From Pseudomonadota bacterium (GTDB lineage: Bacteria; Pseudomonadota; Gammaproteobacteria; Burkholderiales; Burkholderiaceae), in the NCBI GenBank assembly GCA_029777935.1, contig JAKORH010000145.1, positions 1-16,155 on the forward strand: a stretch of DNA of 16,155 nt. Direction: 5' to 3'. The notes below the pieces were generated by a model. That model saw nothing but the letters and a program-made list of their open reading frames with translations, had not been told where the DNA came from and searched no databases. Positions 1 through 6,346 of this stretch are shown here, in pieces; positions within the stretch are counted from its first letter, which is position 1; each line of letters starts with the position of its first letter. A program made the position numbers and the translations under genes.

Positions 1-1
1 C

Positions 2-832
2 ATCGCGCAGCCGCCGCTGTACAAGGTCAAGCACGGCAAGAACGAGCGCTACGTCAAGGACGACCAGGAGCTGGCGCACTACCTGCTGCAGCTCGCGCTC
101 GACGGCGCGCGGCTGTATCCGACTGCGGACGCGCTGGAAGGCAATCAGCCGATCGCCGGCAACGCGCTGTCCGAGCTCGCGCGCCAGTACCTGCTCGCCG
201 ACGCGGTCGTGCAGCGCCTGGCCAACGTGATCGACCGCGGCGCGCTCGACGCGATCATGAACGGCGTGGCGCTCGACCTGCGCGACGCCGTCGCCGCCGA
301 GGCCTCGGCGCGCGCGCTCGAAGCGGCGATGGGCAACCACACCGTCAACGTGTACGCACAGTACGACAGCGTGACCGACAAGCACCGGCTGCGCATCGAG
401 CGCCGCCACCACGGCAACATCAAGCCGAGCCACATCGATGCCGAGTTCACGCACGGCGCCGACTACGCGGCGCTGGCCGAGGCGGCGCGCACCTTCAAGG
501 GCCTCGTCGGTGCAGGCGCGCGCGTGGCGAGAGGCGAGGGCGACAAGGCCAAGGACGCACCGGTGGCCGACTTCCGCGCCGCGATGCAGTGGCTGCTGGC
601 GCAGGCCGAATCGGGGATCGGCAAGCAGCGCTACAAGGGCCTGGGCGAGATGAACCCGGAGCAGCTTTGGGAGACGACGATGGATCCCGCGGTGCGCCGG
701 CTGCTGAAGGTGCAGATCGAGGACGCCATAGGCGCCGACCAGATCTTCACCACGCTGATGGGCGACGAGGTCGAGCCGCGCCGCCAGTTCATCGAAGTCA
801 ACGCGCTGGCGGCGGGGAACATCGACGTTTGA
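2..832 (+). CDS. gyrB: DNA gyrase subunit B, C-terminal part (5' end outside window)
   Basis: GyrB is the ATPase subunit of DNA gyrase, which introduces negative supercoils with GyrA in the cytoplasm. The frame is open from the first bases, so the ATPase and transducer domains lie upstream of the window. The visible part holds the end of the TOPRIM/core region, including the extra segment typical of Gram-negative GyrB (roughly 90-450), and the highly conserved tail with [19 protein letters not shown] near 625-680. The end, [12 protein letters not shown] followed by [10 protein letters not shown], matches the usual GyrB terminus, so the gene looks intact at its 3' end with a TGA at 830-832. 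The tail distinguishes it from ParE. In many proteobacteria gyrB lies close to dnaA-dnaN and the origin, so this window may be near oriC; that is inference only. Confidence 0.97.
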   Translation: MAQPPLYKVKHGKNERYVKDDQELAHYLLQLALDGARLYPTADALEGNQPIAGNALSELARQYLLADAVVQRLANVIDRGALDAIMNGVALDLRDAVAAEASARALEAAMGNHTVNVYAQYDSVTDKHRLRIERRHHGNIKPSHIDAEFTHGADYAALAEAARTFKGLVGAGARVARGEGDKAKDAPVADFRAAMQWLLAQAESGIGKQRYKGLGEMNPEQLWETTMDPAVRRLLKVQIEDAIGADQIFTTLMGDEVEPRRQFIEVNALAAGNIDV

Positions 833-884
833 GTTGCAGACTAGCGCGGCGGCGTGCCGACCGACGCGCGCCCGGCAGCCTTCC

Positions 885-1133
885 ATGGATTACATCACCC
901 CCCTCCTGACAATTGCCGGCGTGCTCGCGCTGAGCGTGATGAGCCCCGGCCCCAACGTGGCGCTGATCACCGCGATCGCCGCGAGCGTGTCCGCGGTCTG
1001 GTACTGCGGCTTGGCGTGTGTGTTGTCCGTGCCGGCGCTGCGTCGCGCGCTGCTGCGTGCGAAGGCGGCGATCGATGTGGCAGCGGGGGTCTTCCTGATC
1101 GTGATCGGGGGCCGCGTGCTGGCTGGCCGCTGA
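885..1133 (+). pseudogene. LysE/RhtB-family exporter with large in-frame internal deletion
   Basis: The first 33 or so residues (MDYITPLLTIAGVLALSVMSPGPNVALI) are the typical start of a LysE/RhtB amino-acid exporter, with the SPGPN motif in the first membrane segment. The next residues (VWYCGLACVLS, then a basic stretch and a final hydrophobic helix) match the last third of the same family. Family members are about 205 residues; this product is 82, so about 120 residues covering the central helices are missing although the frame is kept. Start at the ATG at 885; an in-frame GTG/TTG further upstream would only add non-family residues. I see no good Shine-Dalgarno. With about three of six helices left, transport function is unlikely. 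A genuine miniature membrane protein cannot be excluded. Confidence 0.8.
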
Positions 1134-1170
1134 TCCGCGTTTGCACGTCCATCGAGAACCTGCAGGTCGC

Positions 1171-2034
1171 TTGCGCCACCTCATCCTGCTGGCCGCCGCC
1201 GGCCTGATGACCGCCTGCGCGACGCCGCCGCGCATCGACCTCGACTCGCAGGCGCTGGCGAGCGCGCTCGCGCGCCGGCCCGTCGTGCTGCTGGGCGAGG
1301 TGCACGACAACGCTGCGCAGCACGCCGCACGCGCGGCCGCGCTGCGTCGATTCCTGCGCGCCGGCGCGCGCCCCGCGATCGCCCTCGAGCAGTTCGATCG
1401 CGAGCGCCAGGCCGACATCGACCGCGCGCGGCGCGAGACTCCACCGCCGGGCGTCAGCCGTGCCGACCACGTGATCGCGCAGGCGACGCCGCCGCGCAGC
1501 GGCTGGAACTGGGACTTCTATCGCCCGTACGTCGAGCTCGCGCTCGAGTACGACCTGCCGATCGTTGCCGCGAATCTGTCGCGGGCCGACGCCGAGAGCG
1601 TGGCGCGGCATGGTTACGGCGCGGTGTTCGATGCCGCGACGATCGCGCGGCTCGGACTCGAGGCGCTGCCCGCTGCAGTGATGAACAAGCAGCAGCGCGC
1701 GGTTGATGAAGGCCACTGCGGGCTGTTGTCGGGCGACCTCGTTCACCGGCTGGCGCGCGCGCAGGTGGCACGCGATGCGGCGCTGATCCTCGCGATCCGC
1801 CCGTACTTCGATCGTGGCGTCGTGCTGCTGACCGGCAACGGCCACGCGCGCAACGACATCGGCGCGCCGATCTACCTGTCCGGCGCCGAACGCGCGCGCA
1901 CGCTGACGATCGGCCTGCTGGAAGACGAACACGCCGAAGCGGAATGGCGCACGCGCTACGACATGGTCTTCATTACGCCGACACAGCAGCGCCCCGACCC
2001 GTGCGCGAACTTCAGGAAGCCGGCGGCGCCCTGA
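1171..2034 (+). CDS. ChaN-family heme-binding lipoprotein
   Basis: A 287-residue protein of the ChaN / Cofac_haem_bdg_2 family, related to the Tiki/TraB metalloprotease fold and thought to bind heme at the cell envelope. With a TTG start at 1171 the N-terminus is a short basic and hydrophobic signal ending in a lipobox (LMTA-Cys16), so it is predicted to be a lipoprotein. An earlier TTG at 1141 would add ten charged residues before the signal and is less likely. The family motifs are visible: LLGEVHDN around residues 40-47 with His45, ALEQFDR around 71, and a late TGNGHARNDIGAP with His225. Length is normal for the family. Its 3' end overlaps the convergent hydrolase gene by 23 bases. No convincing promoter or strong ribosome binding site was seen. 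Confidence 0.85.
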   Translation: MRHLILLAAAGLMTACATPPRIDLDSQALASALARRPVVLLGEVHDNAAQHAARAAALRRFLRAGARPAIALEQFDRERQADIDRARRETPPPGVSRADHVIAQATPPRSGWNWDFYRPYVELALEYDLPIVAANLSRADAESVARHGYGAVFDAATIARLGLEALPAAVMNKQQRAVDEGHCGLLSGDLVHRLARAQVARDAALILAIRPYFDRGVVLLTGNGHARNDIGAPIYLSGAERARTLTIGLLEDEHAEAEWRTRYDMVFITPTQQRPDPCANFRKPAAP

Positions 2035-3106
2035 AATCGCGCGACCGGAGGCACAACGTCATGCCCTGCCGCTTTCGGATTCCGCCGGTCCGCCCTGAGC
2101 CGGGCAACTGCAACTCGAGCCGGTACGACTCCAGCCCCAGCCCCGGCTCAGCCAGCAACTCGCCGGGCTTGCCCTTCAGGTACCGGTCGAGAAACGCGAT
2201 CGCGTAGCGGTCGATCAGCGCCGCATTGGGCCGCGCTTTCAGACACGTATCGACGTTGGACTGGTCCGCGCAGGTGAGGTTGGTCCACTCCAGGTGCGTG
2301 CCGACGGCGAGCTTGACGAAGAACTTCGGCGGCGGCGTCGCCGCGTACGCGCCGTGCGGCCCCTCGAGGTTCGGCGTCATGCCCCAGTCGAGCGCCGCGC
2401 CCTGGTACATCACCGGCACCTGCAGTTGCCCGAGCGTGCCGTGCGCGATGAAGGGCGCCACGTACGGCGAGAACGCCACCACCGCCTTGACCGCCGGCGT
2501 CCGCCACGCGGGCCACGCGCCGGCCATGCCGAGCACCGCATAGCCGCCGAGCGAATGCCCGATCGCGCCGATGCGCGAGGTATCGGCGATGCGAGCAAGC
2601 TGCGGATCGCCCGCCACCAGGCGGATCACCGCGCGCAGATCGCGCAGGCGGCCGATCTCGCTGCGCTCGTTCCAGCTTGCGGGGTCGAGCAGCGGCATGT
2701 CGGTGCGCAGGTTGCCGAAGTTCAGCGCATCGCTGCCGATCGCGCACGCGGCGTCCGCATGGTCGGGCGCGGCCACCACGTAACCGTGGCGCGCGAGTTC
2801 CTCGGTCACGAAGGTCGACTGCAGCGCGCAGCCGCCGAGGCCGTGCGAGAACAGCACCAGCGGCACGCGCGGACACGCCGCCGGCGGCGCGTCGACCGCC
2901 ACGCTGCTGCTGAAGCCGCTCTTGCCCGGATTCGACACCGGCTCCGCGACGGCCGCCGGATACCAGACCGCCACATTGCGGCCGTTGTCGAGCGAAAGCA
3001 CGCGATAGCCGGCCGACTGGCGGGCGCTGCAATCGGCCGCCTGCGCGGGCGTGCCGAAACCGATCGAGACGGCGCACAGAAGCGCGGCAAGCGATGAACG
3101 CAGCAT
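2012..3106 (-). CDS. Secreted alpha/beta hydrolase (PAF-acetylhydrolase / dienelactone-hydrolase-like)
   Basis: A 364-residue exported hydrolase. The chosen ATG at 3104-3106 gives a classical signal peptide (basic start, hydrophobic core, TPAQA cleavage site after about residue 23) and is preceded at 3112-3115 by GAGG at good spacing; a longer frame upstream adds 39 residues with no signal character. The fold is recognisable from VPLVLFSHGLGG near residues 101-112 (oxyanion side) and the nucleophile elbow GHSLGG with Ser185. His271 in the GTHLEW segment is a candidate catalytic His; the acid residue cannot be assigned with confidence. It most resembles the PAF-acetylhydrolase-like group of periplasmic esterases. 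Substrate unknown. It is convergent with the ChaN-like gene, overlapping it by 23 bases, and monocistronic here. Confidence 0.85.
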   Translation of the reverse strand: MLRSSLAALLCAVSIGFGTPAQAADCSARQSAGYRVLSLDNGRNVAVWYPAAVAEPVSNPGKSGFSSSVAVDAPPAACPRVPLVLFSHGLGGCALQSTFVTEELARHGYVVAAPDHADAACAIGSDALNFGNLRTDMPLLDPASWNERSEIGRLRDLRAVIRLVAGDPQLARIADTSRIGAIGHSLGGYAVLGMAGAWPAWRTPAVKAVVAFSPYVAPFIAHGTLGQLQVPVMYQGAALDWGMTPNLEGPHGAYAATPPPKFFVKLAVGTHLEWTNLTCADQSNVDTCLKARPNAALIDRYAIAFLDRYLKGKPGELLAEPGLGLESYRLELQLPGSGRTGGIRKRQGMTLCLRSRDFRAPPAS

Positions 3107-3185
3107 GGCAACCTCGTCGGCTGACAACGGCTGTCGATCGAAGTTCGACGACACGACGCGCGCCAGCGCAGAATGCAGCCGAACC

Positions 3186-3560
3186 ATGAGCACGCGTGAC
3201 CCTGGCCGGCTGGATCGCATCATCGCCGAGGCGCGGCGCGCCGCCGACGAGCGCGCACAGAGCTACCGCGAGCAGGCGCTGAAGATCTACTCGTGGATCT
3301 GCGGCCGCTGCCGCCGCGAGTTCACGCGCGCCAACGTGCGCGAGCTGACCGTTCACCACCGCGACCACAATCACGACAACAACCCGCCCGACGGCAGCAA
3401 CTGGGAGCTGCTGTGCCTGTACTGCCACGACAACGAGCACCAGCGCCAGCTCGAAGCGATGGCCGGAGGCGGCGGCACCGGTGCTACCCAGAACGTCGCG
3501 ACCCACACGCCCTTTGCCGATCTGAAGGCGATGCTGAACAAGAAGCCGCCACCGAAGTGA
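3186..3560 (+). CDS. yajD: YajD-type HNH nuclease family protein
   Basis: A 124-residue HNH-fold protein closely resembling E. coli YajD. It has two zinc-ligand pairs, Cys39-x2-Cys42 and Cys77-x2-Cys80, and an HNH core of ELTVHHRDHNHDNNP, Asn72 in GSNWELLC, and His81/His85. The C-terminal FADLKAMLNKK signature is also that of YajD. HNH proteins of this type bind zinc and may cleave or bind DNA; the physiological role of YajD is not established. The ATG at 3186 gives the family length; an upstream in-frame ATG at 3051 would lie inside the divergent hydrolase gene and add unrelated residues. The stop codon overlaps the GTG start of the next gene (GTGA), so the two are probably translationally coupled. 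Confidence 0.92.
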   Translation: MSTRDPGRLDRIIAEARRAADERAQSYREQALKIYSWICGRCRREFTRANVRELTVHHRDHNHDNNPPDGSNWELLCLYCHDNEHQRQLEAMAGGGGTGATQNVATHTPFADLKAMLNKKPPPK

Positions 3561-4063
3561 CGCCGAGTCCGCACCACATCGAAGAGCACGCGTCGCCCGC
3601 GCCGCCAGAGGTCGAGGTCGTGATCGAAGTGCCGCGCGGAAGTTTTCTCAAGCGCGGGTCGTCCGGCCATATCGACTTCGTCTCGCCGCTGCCGTGCCCG
3701 TACAACTACGGCGCCGTGCCGACGCTGATCGGACTCGAAGACGATCTGCTGGACGCTGTCGTCCTCGGGCCGCGCCTGCCGCTGGGCACTCGCGTCCGCG
3801 TCAAGGCGTGGGGCGCGGTGATCCTGACCGATCGCGGCATGACTGACGACAAGCTCATCTGCAGCACGCATCCGCTGCAGCCATCGGAGCGAGCCGACGT
3901 GCTGCGGTTCTTCAACTTCTACGCGCGCTGCAAGGCGCTGCTCAATCTGCTGCGCCGCCGCCCGGGACTCAACGCCTGCGAGGGCTGGTGCGGCGCCGGC
4001 GAGGCGCTCGCGCGCGCTCGTCCGCGAGGCGACGCATGGCATGGGCCGCGGGTCGGCTTCTGA
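3557..4063 (+). CDS. Divergent family I inorganic-pyrophosphatase-like protein
   Basis: A 168-residue protein with the family I soluble pyrophosphatase fold (PPi to two Pi). Visible homologous elements: VVIEVP with Glu24, Lys32, NYG with Tyr51, the metal site region EDDLLDA (residues 61-67), and TDRGMTDDK with Asp92, Asp97 and Lys99 spaced as in E. coli PPase. It differs from the canonical DGDPxD signature: the first Asp is Glu61 and the Pro is Leu, and the counterparts of two basic or acidic pocket residues around E. coli Glu31 and Arg43 appear absent. The C-terminal third (FFNFYARCKALLNLL onward) is not part of the classical enzyme. Start is a GTG overlapping the yajD stop by four bases. 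Either a low-activity PPase or a paralogue with another phosphoester substrate. Confidence 0.75.
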   Translation: MTPSPHHIEEHASPAPPEVEVVIEVPRGSFLKRGSSGHIDFVSPLPCPYNYGAVPTLIGLEDDLLDAVVLGPRLPLGTRVRVKAWGAVILTDRGMTDDKLICSTHPLQPSERADVLRFFNFYARCKALLNLLRRRPGLNACEGWCGAGEALARARPRGDAWHGPRVGF

Positions 4064-4102
4064 GTCTATGCGGCAAACGCACGCAGCCATCCGGTGTATC
4101 GC

Positions 4103-4128
4103 TTGCACAGTGACATCGGCGGCATAAT
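4103..4128 (+). promoter_or_regulatory. Possible promoter for the mntA-like gene
   Basis: TTGCAC at 4103-4108 and CATAAT at 4123-4128 resemble -35 and -10 boxes, but the spacer is only 14 bases. If the -10 is used, transcription would start within about ten bases of the ATG at 4146, giving an almost leaderless message. This fits the lack of a Shine-Dalgarno before that ATG. Confidence 0.3.
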
Positions 4129-4145
4129 CCACTCGGATCCGACTC

Positions 4146-4460
4146 ATGCACGAGATCATCAAGTCCTCGAGCGAAGCGCTGGCGGTGCTTTGTCGTCGCC
4201 ACGGTGTGCGGCGACTCGAGTTGTTCGGCTCGGCGACGACTAGCGCCTTTGATCCTCAGCGCAGCGAGTTCGATCTTCTGGTCGAGCTCGACGGCAATTC
4301 AGCGCAACTGTTCGACCGCTACTTTGGCCCGAAGGAAGCGCTTTACGGTCGCGACGTCGACCTGGTAGCCGTCGGTGCCCTGGAGAACATTTACTTCATC
4401 GAAGCGGTCAACATGACGCGCCAGCTCGTCCATGCAGCTGAAGGCGCCGAAGCTGCTTGA
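4146..4460 (+). CDS. mntA: MntA-type minimal nucleotidyltransferase (antitoxin)
   Basis: A 104-residue MNT-domain protein. In HepT/MntA systems this antitoxin AMPylates the HEPN ribonuclease toxin to silence it. The nucleotidyltransferase motif GSATTSAF is at residues 28-35, followed by SEFDLLVEL (Glu41, Asp43) and VDLV with Asp72 as the third acid. In most family members the first acid is Asp; here it is Glu41, conservative but unusual. The end (NIYFIEAVNMTRQLVHAA) is the normal C-terminal helix, so the gene is full length. It overlaps the following hepT start by 29 bases, the standard arrangement. Because the toxin is broken, the gene may be a solitary remnant or act in trans. Codon use is slightly less G/C-biased than flanking genes. 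Confidence 0.85.
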   Translation: MHEIIKSSSEALAVLCRRHGVRRLELFGSATTSAFDPQRSEFDLLVELDGNSAQLFDRYFGPKEALYGRDVDLVAVGALENIYFIEAVNMTRQLVHAAEGAEAA

Positions 4461-4596
4461 GGACATCCGCGACGCGGCTGACTTTATCGAGGCGGCCGCG
4501 CGCGAAAAGGCGCTCGACGACTGCCGGCGTGACTGCTTCCTGCGGCAGGCTGTCGACGCTGAGGACCAATTCGCTGAAGCGCGAAGACCTGGATGA
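4432..4596 (+). pseudogene. hepT: HepT (HEPN ribonuclease toxin), N-terminal half only
   Basis: The first 46 or so residues (MQLKAPKLLEDIRDAADFIE, then a DDC...FLRQAV stretch) are the standard start of a HepT/DUF86 HEPN toxin of about 110 residues. Family resemblance ends after LRQAV and the frame stops at 4594-4596, giving 54 residues. The catalytic RX4-6H motif, normally near residue 75, is absent, so RNase activity is not expected. From about 4550 the DNA switches, in another frame, to sequence resembling the hsdM gene, so the loss came from a deletion or recombination junction rather than a simple stop mutation. Confidence 0.82.
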
Positions 4597-4756
4597 GTTC
4601 GTGCGACTGAACAACCCGGCGAATCGTCACGGATGAAAGCCGACGTGATTTGATGAAAAGGCGCCCTCACCCCGGCCCTCTCCCGCTGATGCGGGCGAGG
4701 GAGGGGATGGTCGCGGGCGCGCGTATACGTATGACGAGTTGATCGCGCGCGACGCA
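4556..4756 (+). pseudogene. hsdM: hsdM scar: two fragments of a type I restriction N6-adenine methylase
   Basis: Two stretches in the same reading frame match the C-terminal part of HsdM as I recall it. Fragment one, 4556-4630, reads TLRTNSLKREDLDEFV then a linker and NPANRH; the family pattern is TLKTNPLKREDLDEFV...YNPENRH. Fragment two, 4724-4756, reads YTYDELIARDA; the family pattern is YDELIARDK. In intact HsdM these motifs lie some 12-20 residues apart. Here they are 31 codons apart, with stops at 4634-4636 and after it, and the gap contains a REP-like palindrome. Nothing of the catalytic N-terminal methylase domain (NPPF/Y motif) is present. Type I HsdM modifies adenine within the HsdRMS complex; this remnant cannot. 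The match is short, so it needs a database check. Confidence 0.7.
4664..4710. repeat. REP-like GC-rich palindrome
   Basis: The core CCCTCTCCCGC (4676-4686), loop TGAT, GCGGGCGAGGG (4691-4701) is an 11-base inverted repeat with one mismatch. It is flanked by CTCACCCC and AGGGGATGG that extend it imperfectly. Palindromes with the CCCTCACCCC...CCTCTCCC pattern are widespread interspersed repeats in proteobacteria. It sits between the two hsdM fragments. Confidence 0.6.
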
Positions 4757-4830
4757 TTAGGTGATGCTGACGTACTCGCGCGTGTCGCCCTTGGTCGAGC
4801 GGCTGGTGGCGTAGGAGTCGACCGACCGGC

Positions 4831-5607
4831 TCAGCGCCCGGGCCGCGGCGGCAACGGCAATGCTGCCTCGGCGCGCAGTCGCTTGAGCGCGTCCGGGTCG
4901 ATCTTGTCGCCGGGGCTGGTTGTCAGAATCGCCATGCCCTTGTCGCTTTCGATCCGCTGCAGCAGGTCGTTCGTTTCCTGATCGGCGTAACGGTCGTGCG
5001 AATCGCGCACGTCGGTGCGCTTGCCGGGGAGCGCATCGGCTTCGTCGATCAGCAGCGTCGCCTCCGGCGCTTCGGCGCGCGTGAACACCGCGTCGAGGTT
5101 CTTCTCGGTTTCGCCGATGTACTTGCTGACAACCTGCGACAGGGCGATGCGCTCGGTCGCGCGGCCCGGCGCGTCGTGGTGCCCCGACTGCGCCACGCTC
5201 GACTCGAAGCGCAGCCACAGATCCGCGAATTCGCGGTTCGGCGCGGGCTCGCTGCTTGCGCCACCCACCGCGCCAGGTTTGCGTTGATCGGCAAGCGCCC
5301 GTTCATGGCCCGCCGTCGGCGCCGCTGCATGCAGCGCCATCGCTGCCACGGCATGAAGCGCGGGTCCGTCCGTGCGGAATGCGAGCGGCTGCGTCACCCA
5401 CGAAGACAGCTCGGCCAGAGTCCTGCCGGGGTCGTGCTGATTTTGCGCGGTCCAGTCCGGCGCGCGATCGTTCGACAGCGGCTCGCTCAACCGATCGGCG
5501 GCGGCTGCACTCGACGCGTCGGTCGTCGAAGTCGCCACGCCTTCGATCGGATGCGCGGCGAATGGGATTTCGGCGACGTAAACAGCCGGCGCGAGGATTT
5601 CGGGCAT
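4831..5607 (-). pseudogene. Composite relic of a contractile injection system (sheath N-terminus + baseplate-like piece + AAA+ ATPase piece)
   Basis: A 258-residue open frame that joins three unrelated recognisable pieces. Residues 1-29, MPEILAPAVYVAEIPF then HPIEGVATSTT, are the characteristic start of phage-tail or eCIS sheath proteins. Residues 50-78, APDWTAQNQHDPGRTLAELS onward, resemble the DWTxxNxxDPGITLLELF segment of baseplate proteins. Residues 153-246 are a AAA+ ATPase of the eCIS/Afp15 type: SKYIGETEKNL, Walker B LLIDEADAL (185-193), RDSHDRYA, and ILTTS where Asn is usual. Walker A is absent and the C-terminal part is lost after LKRLR. No Shine-Dalgarno precedes the ATG at 5605-5607. 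A second minus frame continues open to a TAA at 4757-4759 with unidentified sequence ending in REYVSIT. I read this as successive in-frame deletions in an injection-system locus; a translated fusion protein is the alternative. Confidence 0.7.
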
Positions 5608-5687
5608 GGCGCACGCAATTGAGGGACCGGCGTATAGGTTGCCGATGCGCGCGCAGCGGTTCAATCAATCGACGGCAAGCGCAAAGC

Positions 5688-5720
5688 GGCAGAGTGTCGC
5701 GATCGGCGCGACACTCTGCC
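5688..5720. terminator. Perfect 13-bp hairpin upstream of the injection-system relic
   Basis: GGCAGAGTGTCGC (5688-5700) pairs perfectly with GCGACACTCTGCC (5708-5720) around a seven-base loop. It lies between the minus-strand small membrane gene (ends 5773) and the relic (starts 5607). There is no T-run, so it could be a factor-dependent terminator, an attenuator, or a copy of a dispersed palindrome; a near-copy of its arm occurs at 7166-7178. Confidence 0.5.
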
Positions 5721-5772
5721 CACTTCGCACCACCGTTGACTTCGTACCGTCAGCATCGACATCGCCGTCTCG

Positions 5773-6069
5773 CTACGCGACGAAGATGCCGAGCAGGCCG
5801 GCGACGAAGTAGCCCGCCACCGCGAGCAGCACCGCGGCTTCGGCCAGCCTCACGCCGAGCGCGCCGGGTGGCGCATACGGCCGAACCGCGGCAACGGCCT
5901 TGCCCGCCTCGCTTGCCCGGACTTCGGCGGCTTCGAGCCGCGCCGCCAGCTTCGCTGCGCGCTCGGCGGCGCGCAACAGCACGGCACGCAACACGCGCCG
6001 GGCCGGACCCAGTCCCGCCGGCGGGCCACGGACTTCGACTTCAGGAGCAAACCTCAAGACTCGCAACAT
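5773..6069 (-). CDS. Small Ala-rich protein with C-terminal membrane helix, function unknown
   Basis: A 98-residue product I do not recognise. The ATG at 6067-6069 is preceded at good spacing by AGGTGA, which favours it over a GTG three codons upstream. The middle (about residues 25-60) is an Ala/Arg/Glu-rich segment likely to be one long amphipathic helix. A hydrophobic stretch of about 20 residues (AAVLLAVAGYFVAGLLGIFV) ends the protein, as in tail-anchored proteins. Charged helix plus terminal anchor would fit a small envelope or granule-associated protein. It is transcribed towards the injection-system relic and separated from it by a strong hairpin. Third-position G/C bias and the ribosome binding site support a real gene. 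Confidence 0.55.
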   Translation of the reverse strand: MLRVLRFAPEVEVRGPPAGLGPARRVLRAVLLRAAERAAKLAARLEAAEVRASEAGKAVAAVRPYAPPGALGVRLAEAAVLLAVAGYFVAGLLGIFVA

Positions 6070-6093
6070 GACGATCACCTTTGATTTCGCTTG

Positions 6094-6118
6094 GCGCCGC
6101 GCTTTGGCTGCGCGGCGC
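6094..6118. terminator. Perfect 9-bp GC-rich hairpin between two small minus-strand ORFs
   Basis: GCGCCGCGC (6094-6102) pairs with GCGCGGCGC (6110-6118) around loop TTTGGCT. It starts nine bases after the stop of the 34-codon ORF and lies upstream of the ribosome binding site of the small membrane gene. No T-run follows. Confidence 0.45.
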
Positions 6119-6126
6119 GTGGTTGA

Positions 6127-6231
6127 TTACGGTCCCTCATCGAGGGCTTCCAGTTCGCTTCGCAGTCGGCACTGCATGGGTTTGTGCACCGACAGAGCAC
6201 GTTCGGTTCTATTTGCGATCACGAAGGGCAT
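6127..6231 (-). CDS. 34-residue ORF with consensus ribosome binding site
   Basis: The product starts MPFVIANRTERALSVHKP and ends EALDEGP; I know no family for it. The case for translation is the ribosome binding site: AGGAGGTGCC immediately before the ATG at 6229-6231, a full anti-SD match with a four-base spacer, the best in this part of the window. A hairpin follows the stop (6094-6118) and another precedes the gene (6296-6324). Composition is balanced (several Arg and Glu, no membrane segment). It may be a genuine small protein or the surviving start of a deleted gene. Confidence 0.4.
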   Translation of the reverse strand: MPFVIANRTERALSVHKPMQCRLRSELEALDEGP

Positions 6232-6295
6232 GGCACCTCCTGTCTGCCGCGACATGCGGCTGGCAAAGTGGAAAGCGTGGGCCTGAAAATCGAAC

Positions 6296-6324
6296 GGCCC
6301 GGGTGCATCGCTGCAACCCGGGCC
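6296..6324. terminator. Strong 12-bp hairpin, likely terminator or attenuator on the minus strand
   Basis: GGCCCGGGTGCA (6296-6307), loop TCGC, then TGCA-ACCCGGGCC (6312-6324) with one bulged A. On the minus strand it follows the 35-codon ORF (stop at 6347) and is followed by GTTCGATTTTC, a weak T-rich tail. This makes it the most terminator-like of the hairpins in this region. Confidence 0.55.
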
Positions 6325-6346
6325 GCCGACTGAGCGGTGACGCGCG

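Noticed and set aside
967..1932. A 321-codon minus-strand frame
   Set aside because: Antisense to the ChaN-like lipoprotein, which has lipobox and family motifs on the plus strand.
2148..3506. A 452-codon minus-strand frame
   Set aside because: It overlaps the hydrolase in another frame and the yajD gene in antisense; low-complexity Arg/Ala-rich translation, no motifs.
4739..4981. An 80-codon plus-strand frame starting in the second hsdM fragment
   Set aside because: Only its first residues resemble HsdM; after 4756 it is antisense to the injection-system relic and reads low-complexity Gly/Arg/Ala.
4996..5622. A 208-codon plus-strand frame
   Set aside because: Mirror of the minus-strand relic, which carries recognisable sheath and ATPase motifs; this frame has none.
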